A DNA stretch of 31,384 bases from DATDRQ01 sp035291645 (GTDB taxonomy: Bacteria; Chloroflexota; Anaerolineae; Anaerolineales; UBA4823): the NCBI GenBank assembly GCA_035291645.1, contig DATDRQ010000271.1, positions 1 through 31,384 of the forward strand, given 5' to 3'. Positions within the stretch are counted from its first letter, which is position 1; each line of letters begins with the position of its first letter. Position numbers and translations under genes: made by a program. Shown here piece by piece: positions 7,010 to 14,558 of this stretch. The notes beneath the pieces were generated by a model. It searched no databases. It was not told the origin of the DNA and saw only the letters and a program-made list of their open reading frames with translations.

Positions 7010-7027
7010 AATTGGACATAGTTCGAT
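7010..7027 (+). repeat. direct repeat copy 2 in BMP-gene leader (AATTGGACA-N3-TTCGAT)
   Basis: Second copy of the 6814-6830 motif, with TAG as spacer. It lies downstream of the candidate promoter and about 49 bases before the BMP start codon. A pair of similar sites bracketing a promoter is compatible with operator looping, but this is speculation. Confidence 0.4.
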
Positions 7028-7075
7028 GCGGTGAATATTAATCTGATTTCCTAACATAAACCAGGAGGAGTACGG

Positions 7076-8347
7076 ATGTCTAAGAAAACCCTGTGGCGGT
7101 TCTCCGCCCTACTGCTTGTAATCGCCCTGATCCTGGCTGCCTGTGCGCCAGCTGCACAGCAGGTAGAAGAGACCAGCGAGGTCGCTACCGAAGCGCCCGA
7201 ATCCCCGCCAGTAGCCGAAGAGACCGGTGGTTTCCAGATCCCGGATGTGGAAGAGGGCAAGTTCAACGTCGCCATGGTGCTGATCGGGCCGCACGACGAC
7301 GGCGGCTGGTCCCAGGCGCATTACGAAGGCCTGCAATACGTTCAGGAGAACGTGCCGAACGCGCACACGGCATACATCGAGAACGTCCCCGAAGGGGCTG
7401 ACTCCGAACAGATCTTCCGCGCCCTCTCTCGTAAAGGCTTCGATCTGATTTTCGGCACCTCCTTCGGTTTCATGGACCCGATGGAGATCGTCGCCGGCGA
7501 GTTCCCGGACACCACCTACGTCCACATCAGCGGCTACAAATCCAATACGACCAACTTCGGCAACCTGTTCGGCGCGATGGAGGATATGAAGTACCTGGCG
7601 GGTATGCTGGCTGGGGCGCGCGCCCAGGCGGATGGCAATCCCAAGCTGGGCTACATGGCTACCTTCCCGATCCCGGAGGAGATCCGCCTGGGGAACGCCA
7701 TCGCCCTTGGTATGAAGGAAACCTGCCCGGAGTGCACGCTGGACGTGCGCTGGATCAACACCTGGCACGACCCGATCATCGAGAAGGAAGCCGCGGCTTC
7801 GCTGTTTGACGCCGGTGCGCAGGTCGTGTTCACCGGCGCGGACACGCCCGCCGTTGCTGACGTTGCTCAGGAGAAGGGCAAGTGGGGCGTGACCTACGAC
7901 TGGTCCGGCTCCTGCAAAGTCGAACGCTGCCTGACTGCTCCGTATTGGAACTGGGGTCCGGTCTACGCCAATGTTTCGCAAGGTGTACAGGACGGGACCT
8001 ATAAGCCGGGCTGGGATTACTTCGACGCCGATACCGGCGGCCTGGGTCTGTACGGCTTCATGGAAGGCGAAGAGCTGACCCCAGGCCTGCAGGATTTGCC
8101 TCCCGAGGTGATCGACCAGGTGCGCACCACCTTGGATCAGATGCTGGCGGGAGAATTCACCCGCTTCGACGTCTTCTCGGGTGAGATCAAAGACAACAAA
8201 GGTGAAGTGGTTGTCCCGGCCGGTGAGAAATTCGAGCAGAGCGACCTGGATCAGTTCCCGCCCGGCGCGCCGGGTCTGGAATGCAAGTACTGCATGTACT
8301 GGTGGGCGGAGGGTGTGACCGCCGAGCTGCCAGAGACCGGCAGCTAG
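7076..8347 (+). CDS. BMP-family substrate-binding lipoprotein (nucleoside/purine ABC importer)
   Basis: A 423-residue exported lipoprotein. The signal peptide (Lys-Lys, then a hydrophobic core) ends in the lipobox LAAC with Cys23 as predicted lipidation site, followed by a Pro/Glu/Thr-rich linker to about residue 60. The BMP (PnrA/Med-like) domain then begins: NVAMVLIGPHDDGGWSQAHYEGLQ, GFDLIFGTSFGFMDPMEIVAGEFPD, and GAMEDMKYLAGMLAGARA. BMP proteins typically bind nucleosides or bases for uptake. A C-terminal CKYCMYWW adds a Cys pair. A strong AGGAGG ribosome-binding site is at 7063-7068. It is followed by a hairpin terminator and then the ATPase and two permeases, the usual order. The purine-catabolic neighbours suggest purine bases or nucleosides as cargo. 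Confidence 0.92.
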   Translation: MSKKTLWRFSALLLVIALILAACAPAAQQVEETSEVATEAPESPPVAEETGGFQIPDVEEGKFNVAMVLIGPHDDGGWSQAHYEGLQYVQENVPNAHTAYIENVPEGADSEQIFRALSRKGFDLIFGTSFGFMDPMEIVAGEFPDTTYVHISGYKSNTTNFGNLFGAMEDMKYLAGMLAGARAQADGNPKLGYMATFPIPEEIRLGNAIALGMKETCPECTLDVRWINTWHDPIIEKEAAASLFDAGAQVVFTGADTPAVADVAQEKGKWGVTYDWSGSCKVERCLTAPYWNWGPVYANVSQGVQDGTYKPGWDYFDADTGGLGLYGFMEGEELTPGLQDLPPEVIDQVRTTLDQMLAGEFTRFDVFSGEIKDNKGEVVVPAGEKFEQSDLDQFPPGAPGLECKYCMYWWAEGVTAELPETGS

Positions 8348-8362
8348 TTCGATTACTTACCA

Positions 8363-8407
8363 GGGGGCCAGGTCCGCATGAAGACCTGGCCCCCGCTTTG
8401 ATTTTTT
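8363..8407 (+). terminator. Rho-independent terminator/attenuator between binding-protein and ATPase genes
   Basis: A perfect 12-base-pair GC-rich stem (8363-8374 with 8383-8394, starting GGGGGCCAGGTC) with an 8-base loop, followed by GCTTTGA and six T residues (8402-8407). It lies 15 bases after the lipoprotein stop codon. Partial read-through termination here would keep the binding protein in excess over the membrane components, a common arrangement in ABC importer operons; the stem could also protect the upstream mRNA end. Confidence 0.82.
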
Positions 8408-8419
8408 AGTGACTGTTCC

Positions 8420-10072
8420 ATGACTGAAGAGCCAGTCCAGACTTCTCTGCCAGACGCGCACCTGCCCACCATTGGAGCGGGAGGGGATGGCGCCCAACCG
8501 GCGCCCGTCCCTCCAACAGAGCGCACGGCCTCACCGCCGGTGGTTGAAATGCTGCGGATCGTCAAGACCTTCCCCGGCGTGCTGGCAAACGATCACGTGG
8601 ACTTCGATCTGCGCATGGGTGAGATCCATGCCCTGCTAGGAGAGAATGGGGCCGGTAAAAGCACCTTAATGAACGTCCTGGCCGGGCTCTACCGGCCGGA
8701 ATCTGGCACGATCCTGATTAATGGCAAGCCGGTTTCCCTGCACTCACCCAATGATGCGATCAAGGCCGGGATCGGCATGGTTCACCAGCATTTTATGTTG
8801 GTCCCTTCGCTGACGGTTACCGAGAATATCCTGCTGGGGCTGGACAAACCCGTTTTTCGCCTGCGCTTAAACGAGTACCACCGCATCATGGGCGAATTAG
8901 GGGAGCGCTACGGGCTGAGGGTGGACCCGCGCGCCAAGATCTGGCAGCTGTCTGTCGGCGAACAGCAGCGGGTCGAGATCCTGAAGATGCTCTACCGCGG
9001 GGTGCAGGTGCTGATCATGGACGAGCCCACCGCGGTCCTGGCGCCAACCGAGATCGAGAGCCTGTTCGAGACGCTGCGGGCGATGGTGGCGCAGGGGAAG
9101 TCGATCATCTTTATCAGCCACAAGCTGCAGGAAGTGATGGCGATCGCCAACCGGGTGACCGTGATGCGTAAAGGGAAAGTCACCGCCAGTGGGATCCCGA
9201 CGGTGGAGACCGATCGCGAGGCGCTGGCCTGCCAGATGGTAGGCCGCGAAGTGCTTTTCCGTCTGGATAAAAAACCCTGCGATCCCGGCGATGTGGTTCT
9301 GAGCGTCGAAGAGGTCCACGCAGAGAATGATAAAGGTCTGCCTGCCCTGCGTGGGGTATCCCTGCACGTGCGCAGCGGCGAGATCGTCGGGCTGGCGGGG
9401 GTAGCCGGGAACGGGCAACGCGAGCTGGCGGATGTGATCACCGGCCTGCGGCCGAGCGCGAATGGGCAGGTGCTGTTGAACGGAGAAACGGTCAGCAACA
9501 AGACCCCGCTGTTCGGGATCCGGCGCGGGCTGGCGCATATCCCGGAAGACCGTACCCACGTCGGTTCCTCCCCGAACTTGAGCGTGACTGACAACGTCAT
9601 CATGAAGAAGTACCGCCAGGCACCCATCTCCCACGGCATCCTCCTGGACATGGCCGCGGCGACCGAGTTTGCAAAGGAACTGAAGGAAGCGTATGACATC
9701 ATCGTGCCGGATGTGGAGACCCCGGTACGACTGCTCTCCGGAGGCAACCTGCAGCGTGTGATCCTGGCGCGCGAGATCTCCGGCCAACCGGCCTTCATGG
9801 TCGCCATGCAGCCGACGCGTGGCCTGGACGTGGGCGCCATCGAGGGCGTCCACCGCCTGCTGCTCGCCCAGCGCAGCGCCGGGGCGGCGATCCTGCTCGT
9901 CTCCGAAGAACTGGAAGAGTTGCTCTCCCTGAGCGACCGGGTTTACGTGATCTACGAAGGCAGAATCATGGGTGAAATCCGCGATGGCTCGATCGAGACG
10001 ATCGGGCTGATGATGACCGGGACTACCCTGGACGAGATCAAGAAGCAGGCTGAAACGAGGCAAGAACGATGA
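8420..10072 (+). CDS. ABC transporter ATP-binding protein, two ABC domains (nucleoside importer type)
   Basis: A 550-residue tandem ABC ATPase of the sugar/nucleoside importer type (RbsA/YufO-like). The N-terminal domain has Walker A GENGAGKST (74-82), signature LSVGEQQ (177-183) and Walker B LIMDEPT (198-204). The C-terminal domain has a degenerate Walker A (GVAGNGQRE) and signature LLSGGNLQR (about 438-446), then the MQPTRGLDVG segment, typical of this family where one site is impaired. The first 40 residues are a Pro/Ala-rich extension before the usual family start (VVEMLRIVKTFPGV). The ATG at 8420 has no clear Shine-Dalgarno, so the true start could be internal. Its stop overlaps the next gene's ATG (ATGA), indicating translational coupling with the permease. 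Confidence 0.94.
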   Translation: MTEEPVQTSLPDAHLPTIGAGGDGAQPAPVPPTERTASPPVVEMLRIVKTFPGVLANDHVDFDLRMGEIHALLGENGAGKSTLMNVLAGLYRPESGTILINGKPVSLHSPNDAIKAGIGMVHQHFMLVPSLTVTENILLGLDKPVFRLRLNEYHRIMGELGERYGLRVDPRAKIWQLSVGEQQRVEILKMLYRGVQVLIMDEPTAVLAPTEIESLFETLRAMVAQGKSIIFISHKLQEVMAIANRVTVMRKGKVTASGIPTVETDREALACQMVGREVLFRLDKKPCDPGDVVLSVEEVHAENDKGLPALRGVSLHVRSGEIVGLAGVAGNGQRELADVITGLRPSANGQVLLNGETVSNKTPLFGIRRGLAHIPEDRTHVGSSPNLSVTDNVIMKKYRQAPISHGILLDMAAATEFAKELKEAYDIIVPDVETPVRLLSGGNLQRVILAREISGQPAFMVAMQPTRGLDVGAIEGVHRLLLAQRSAGAAILLVSEELEELLSLSDRVYVIYEGRIMGEIRDGSIETIGLMMTGTTLDEIKKQAETRQER

Positions 10073-11205
10073 CCGAACTGGCTTCCGCCCCTCCGGCAGG
10101 CAAGCGCCGCCTGCCGTATAAGGTGATGATTGAGCCGCGCTTGAAGGAGCCGCCCCGCTGGTATCCTCCATTGGTCTCGTTTGGAGCCATCCTGGTGGCG
10201 TTGATCCTCGGCGGGGTGGTCATCTCCCTGGCTGGGGGGGACCCGATCCGGTCTTACCTGCATATCGCCCGGGCTTCCTTTGGCAACTCGGGGGTGATCT
10301 CGGATACCTTGGTTAAAGCGACCCCGCTCATCCTGGTCGGCCTGGCCTGCGCAGTTGCGTTTCGCATGCGCCTGTGGAACATTGGGGCGGAGGGACAGTT
10401 TTTTATGGGCGCGTTGGGCGCCAGCACGGTCGTCCTGGTACCCCTCTTGCCTGCGGAGGCCTCACCCTGGTTATTCATCCCGACCATGATGGCGGCCGGA
10501 ATGCTCTTCGGGGCCTTTTGGGGATTTATCCCGGGTTTTCTGAAGGCGCGCTTCAATGTCAATGAGATCATTACCACGCTCATGCTGAATTATATTGCGG
10601 TGGCTTTTGTAAATTTCTTCATCTTTGCGGTCTGGAGCGAGGGAGGCTTCCAGATGAGCCCGATGTTCCCCCGCACCGCCTGGCTGCCGCGCCTCACCGA
10701 TTACGCCAGGCAGGTGCCATTTTTCGGCGGCTTGACCACTCACCTGGGCATGTTGCTGGGCCTGATCGCGGCAGTAGTGGTCTGGTTCATCCTGTACCGC
10801 AGCCGCTGGGGATATGAGATCCGATTGATCGGGGATAACCCGAAAGCGGCGCGGTATGCCGGTCTCAATATTTCCCGCAACATCGTGCTGGTGATGATGT
10901 TCTCCGGGGCGCTGGCCGGGCTGGCCGGCATGTCGGAGATCACCGGCGTGGTGCACCGGCTGCAAGGAGCGATCTCCCCCGGCTACGGGTTTACCGGGAT
11001 TATTATCGCCTGGCTGGCAAAACTGAACCCATTCGCCGTAGTCCTGGTTTCGGTCCTGTTCGGGGCCTTAATCCTGGCCGGCCGGGAAATCCAGCCGTCC
11101 GGCGTCCCGAAGATGATCCAGGGCATCATCCTTGTGTGCCTGATCGCCAGTGACTTTTTCCTCCGCTACCAGGTGCGTCTCGTACGCCAGGGAGTAGAGG
11201 TCTGA
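10069..11205 (+). CDS. ABC transporter permease (nucleoside importer type, YufP-like)
   Basis: A 378-residue inner-membrane permease of the BPD_transp_2 family. After a basic cytoplasmic N terminus (about 40 residues) come roughly 8-10 hydrophobic segments. The family marker LWNIGAEGQFFMGALGA occurs at about 102-117 (GAEGQ 106-110), followed by a large hydrophobic region with NVNEIITTLMLNYIA. Its ATG overlaps the ATPase stop by 4 bases, and its stop shares a base with the next permease start (TGATG). It forms the membrane pore with the following gene product, energised by the preceding ATPase and loaded by the BMP lipoprotein. Confidence 0.94.
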   Translation: MTELASAPPAGKRRLPYKVMIEPRLKEPPRWYPPLVSFGAILVALILGGVVISLAGGDPIRSYLHIARASFGNSGVISDTLVKATPLILVGLACAVAFRMRLWNIGAEGQFFMGALGASTVVLVPLLPAEASPWLFIPTMMAAGMLFGAFWGFIPGFLKARFNVNEIITTLMLNYIAVAFVNFFIFAVWSEGGFQMSPMFPRTAWLPRLTDYARQVPFFGGLTTHLGMLLGLIAAVVVWFILYRSRWGYEIRLIGDNPKAARYAGLNISRNIVLVMMFSGALAGLAGMSEITGVVHRLQGAISPGYGFTGIIIAWLAKLNPFAVVLVSVLFGALILAGREIQPSGVPKMIQGIILVCLIASDFFLRYQVRLVRQGVEV

Positions 11206-12173
11206 TGGACCCAGTCATCATCCTGCAAGCCGGGGTAGCCAGCGGGACGGTGTTGTTGTTTGCGACCATCGGCGAGCTGTTCGCCGAGCGGTCCGGCGTG
11301 CTCAACCTGGGAGTGGAGGGCATGATGTTAATCGGGGCGATGAGCGCCTTCAGCGTTGCAGTGGCCACCGGCAACCCCTGGCTTGGGGTGCTGGTTGCAA
11401 TGCTGGCTGCCGGGCTGATCAGCCAGATCCATGCCTTCATCGTGATCACGCTGCAGGGGGATCAGGTGGTCAGCGGCTTATCGCTCACTTTCCTGGCGGC
11501 GGGCATCAGCGTCGTGCTCGGGGAGGGATTGAGCAAGGCCGGTACAGTCTCTTTGATCCCTACATTCACTATCCCAATCCTTTCTCAAATTCCGATCATT
11601 GGGCCGATCTTCTTCCAGAGCCACAGCGTGATGGTGTACGTCGGCTACCTGTTGATCCCGCTGTCCTGGTATTACTTGAACATGACCCGGCCTGGGATGC
11701 ACCTGAAGGCAGTCGGCGAGCATCCCGCGGCGGCGGACACCCTGGGGATTAACGTCTACCGGATGCGCTACTTCTACGTGTTCGTCGGCGGCCTGCTGGC
11801 CGGTCTGGCAGGCGCCACGATCAGCCTGGCGATCTCTCCGGGCTGGTTTAGCGAGCTGACCACTGCCGGGCAGGGCTGGATCGCAGTCGGGTTGGTGATC
11901 TTCGCCCAGTGGGACCCGCTGCGCGCCGCAGTTGGGGCGTACGCCTTCGGTGCGCTGCGCCGGTTAATCCTCGACATCCAGGGCCCGAATATCCTGCTGG
12001 GGTTAGCCAACCCCTTCTTCTATAACCCTTATCTGGGTTTCTTCCTGCAGATGCTGCCCTACGCGTTCACGATTATCGTCCTGGTGCTCGGATCGCGCGA
12101 GGCCATGCGTAAACGCCTGGGTGCGCCGGCGGCCCTGGGTTTGCCCTACATTCGCGGCGAGCGCGGTTTGTAG
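11205..12173 (+). CDS. ABC transporter permease (nucleoside importer type, YufQ-like)
   Basis: A 322-residue second permease, shorter than its partner as usual in this transporter class. The marker NLGVEGMMLIGAMSAF sits at 34-49 and is followed by about 8 hydrophobic segments. GLSLTFLAAGISVVLG and GLLAGLAGATISLA are typical of the YufQ/RbsC-like branch. The start codon overlaps the preceding stop by one base. With the preceding permease it probably forms the heterodimeric channel of the BMP importer. The downstream gap to the PLP enzyme is about 64 bases without a clear terminator, so the catabolic enzymes downstream could be cotranscribed. Confidence 0.94.
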   Translation: MDPVIILQAGVASGTVLLFATIGELFAERSGVLNLGVEGMMLIGAMSAFSVAVATGNPWLGVLVAMLAAGLISQIHAFIVITLQGDQVVSGLSLTFLAAGISVVLGEGLSKAGTVSLIPTFTIPILSQIPIIGPIFFQSHSVMVYVGYLLIPLSWYYLNMTRPGMHLKAVGEHPAAADTLGINVYRMRYFYVFVGGLLAGLAGATISLAISPGWFSELTTAGQGWIAVGLVIFAQWDPLRAAVGAYAFGALRRLILDIQGPNILLGLANPFFYNPYLGFFLQMLPYAFTIIVLVLGSREAMRKRLGAPAALGLPYIRGERGL

Positions 12174-12237
12174 CCGGGAATACCACTCCGTTCCAGCCTG
12201 GTTTTAACCCAGGTACGAACCATTGAGGGAAAACCGC

Positions 12238-13476
12238 ATGCATTTCCTTGGATACCAGTGCTCGCTGTGCGGGCACGAATACGGCCCGGAAGCGGTGACT
12301 TACACCTGCCCTCAGGATGGCGGCAACCTGGAGGTCGTGCTTGACTACGAGAACATCCGGAAGAGCACCTCGCCGGACGAGCTATACGCCATGCCGGAAC
12401 GATCCCTGTGGCGTTACCTGCCACTCCTGCCTGTTGGGGACCCCGATGGGTATATGACTCCTTTGCGGGCGGCCGGGTGGACTCCCAATTTCATGCCGCC
12501 GCGACTGCGGCAGGATTTAGGGCTGCGTTTCTTGTGGATCAAGGACGAGAGCCGTAACCCGACAGCGTCGTTCAAGGATCGCGCCAGCGCAGTAGTGGTG
12601 GCGCGCGCCGGTGAGATCGGCGCCAAGGTCGTAGTCACCGCCTCGACCGGGAACGCCGGGGCAGCCCTGGCAGGCATGGCAGCGGCGGTGGGCCAACGGG
12701 CGGTGATCTTCGCGCCGCGCAGCGCGCCGCCGGCCAAGGTCGCCCAGCTGCTGATCTTCGGCGCCCAGGTCCTGCTCGTGGATGGCAACTACGACCAGGC
12801 TTTTGACCTATCCATCCAGGCGGCGCATGAATTCGATTGGTATTGCCGCAACACCGGCTACAACCCTTTCACGTTGGAGGGGAAGAAGACGGCGGCTTTC
12901 GAGATCTGGGAGACCATCCTCAGCCGGCAGGTTTTCGAGCGGCTGCCGGCGGTGCTCGTATCGGTGGGGGATGGGAATATCATCTCCGGCTTGCACAAGG
13001 GATTCAAGGACCTGCACCGGCTGGGCTGGCTCGACCAGATTCCCCGCATCTTCGGCGTCCAGGCGGAAGGTTCAGCCGCGATAGCCAACGCCTTCCGGGC
13101 CGGGAGCGAGGAGATCCTACCCGTCACCGCGACCACCCTGGCGGACAGCATTGCGGTGGATTTGCCGCGCGATGGGGTGCGGGCGGTGCGGGCGGCGAGC
13201 CAGACCGGCGGCGCTTACCTGACCGTCAGCGATGAAGAGATTCTGGCAGCCATCGCTGCCCTTGGAAAAGTCGGGATTTTTGCCGAGCCTGCCGGAGCAA
13301 CCGCATATGCGGGGCTTGTCAAAGCGCTAGAAAACGGCTATATTGAGGCAGAGGATCCCGTGATCGTCTTGAATACAGGCAGCGGGTTAAAGGATATCCG
13401 GGCGGCGATGCAGGCAGCTCCATCAGCCCCAATCATCGAACCTGCTCTGTCCGCTGTCCGGCAGCTGCTTGGCTGA
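12238..13476 (+). CDS. threonine synthase-like PLP-dependent enzyme
   Basis: A 412-residue fold-type II PLP enzyme. An N-terminal zinc-ribbon-like segment has Cys8-x2-Cys11 and Cys24, with Asp27 where a fourth Cys is usual. The PLP lysine is in NPTASFKDR (Lys113), followed by the phosphate/substrate loop TASTGNAG (133-140) and a C-terminal NTGSGLKD. Overall it resembles threonine synthase (O-phosphohomoserine to threonine). I chose the ATG at 12238 because GAGGGA (12225-12230) is 7 bases upstream; an in-frame TTG at 12223 would leave no ribosome-binding site. No hom or thrB gene is nearby. Placement between the importer and hydantoinase suggests either a moonlighting threonine biosynthetic gene or an ammonia-lyase/beta-replacement role like that of YgeX in the E. 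coli cluster. Confidence 0.85.
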   Translation: MHFLGYQCSLCGHEYGPEAVTYTCPQDGGNLEVVLDYENIRKSTSPDELYAMPERSLWRYLPLLPVGDPDGYMTPLRAAGWTPNFMPPRLRQDLGLRFLWIKDESRNPTASFKDRASAVVVARAGEIGAKVVVTASTGNAGAALAGMAAAVGQRAVIFAPRSAPPAKVAQLLIFGAQVLLVDGNYDQAFDLSIQAAHEFDWYCRNTGYNPFTLEGKKTAAFEIWETILSRQVFERLPAVLVSVGDGNIISGLHKGFKDLHRLGWLDQIPRIFGVQAEGSAAIANAFRAGSEEILPVTATTLADSIAVDLPRDGVRAVRAASQTGGAYLTVSDEEILAAIAALGKVGIFAEPAGATAYAGLVKALENGYIEAEDPVIVLNTGSGLKDIRAAMQAAPSAPIIEPALSAVRQLLG

Positions 13477-13549
13477 CCCAGGTAGGAAGCTCTTCCTAAA
13501 GGCACATGCTGCCAGGGGCTGGATACAGGGTGACACTTTTTTTTCGAGT

Positions 13550-14554
13550 ATGGAAAAACCAATATTCTCCGTTATTGCACCTATATATAATGAAAGCGGT
13601 AACCTTCCCGAGCTCTACCGCCGGGTATCGGAGGCCCTGGATTCGACTGGCGAGCCTTGGGAATTGATCCTGATCGACGACGGCTCCACCGATCAATCAC
13701 AGCAATTGATCGAACAGCTGGCCCGGCAGGATGACCGTATACAGCCGGTGATCTTTGCGCGTAACTTCGGCCACCAGATTGCGGTGACGGCTGGTCTGGA
13801 CTACAGCCGCGGCCAGGCGATCATCATCATAGACTCTGACCTGCAGGACCCGCCTGAGGTCATGCTGGGTTTGATCGACAAGTGGCGCGAAGGCTACGAA
13901 GTGGTTTACGCCATCCGCGCCGAGCGGGAAGGAGAATCCTGGTTCAAAGTGTTCACGGCTTCCCTGTTCTATCGCGTGATCGTGCGCATCACAGACGTGA
14001 ATATCCCGCTGGATGCTGGCGATTTCCGCCTGCTGGACCGCAAGGTAGTGAACGTTCTCAACCAGATGAGAGAGCGGCACCGCTTCTTGCGCGGGATGTC
14101 CGCCTGGGTGGGTTTCCGCCAGACCGGGGTACCCTACCGGCGGGCGGCCCGCTATGCCGGGGAGACCAAGTACCCGTTCCGTAAGATGTTCCGGCTGGCG
14201 ATCAACGCCATCACCGGTTTCTCGTACTTCCCGCTGCAACTGGCAACCTTCATCGGGTTCATCGCAGCCGGGATCAGCATCTTATCGATCCCGATCGTGA
14301 TCGCCTTGCGCTTGTGGGGCACCCAGGCGCCGTTAGTCGGCCAGGCGACCACCCTGATTGCGGTGCTGTTCCTGGGCGGCGTGCAGCTGATCTCCCTGGG
14401 GATCCTGGGCGAATATGTGGGGCGTTTATACGACGAGGCCAAAGGACGGCCTCTTTACATCGTCAGGGAAACCCCGGATGAGTTCCGCAATGTAGAGATG
14501 AAACAGCTTACCCTAAGTCCGACCGAAACCGATCCGATCGAAAGGAAATCATAA
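13550..14554 (+). CDS. GT2 family glycosyltransferase with C-terminal membrane helices (GtrB/ArnC-like)
   Basis: A 334-residue membrane-bound glycosyltransferase. The GT-A domain starts with SVIAPIYNESGNLPEL, then LIDDGSTD (41-48) and the metal-binding DSDLQDPPE (95-103). Two long hydrophobic segments follow at roughly 225-260 and 270-305, and the end GILGEYVGRLYDEAKGRPLYIV is characteristic of bactoprenol- or dolichol-phosphate sugar transferases. Such enzymes charge a polyprenyl phosphate with a sugar for envelope glycosylation. The reading frame is open further upstream to a TTG at 13469, but homologous sequence begins at the ATG at 13550; the ribosome-binding site there is weak. It has no evident link to purine catabolism, and the start region (8 T residues, AT-rich first codons) differs from its neighbours. 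Confidence 0.88.
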   Translation: MEKPIFSVIAPIYNESGNLPELYRRVSEALDSTGEPWELILIDDGSTDQSQQLIEQLARQDDRIQPVIFARNFGHQIAVTAGLDYSRGQAIIIIDSDLQDPPEVMLGLIDKWREGYEVVYAIRAEREGESWFKVFTASLFYRVIVRITDVNIPLDAGDFRLLDRKVVNVLNQMRERHRFLRGMSAWVGFRQTGVPYRRAARYAGETKYPFRKMFRLAINAITGFSYFPLQLATFIGFIAAGISILSIPIVIALRLWGTQAPLVGQATTLIAVLFLGGVQLISLGILGEYVGRLYDEAKGRPLYIVRETPDEFRNVEMKQLTLSPTETDPIERKS

Positions 14555-14558
14555 ATCT

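Noticed and set aside
7001..7021. Six-codon ORF (MPFNWT) directly after an AGGAGG in the BMP leader, possible leader peptide
   Set aside because: Only 2 bases separate AGGAGG from the ATG, too close for efficient initiation, and the peptide has no regulatory-codon run.
13580..13592. TATAAT-like sequence near the glycosyltransferase start
   Set aside because: It lies inside the coding sequence (codons for the PIYNES motif) and has no matching -35, so it is most likely coincidental.
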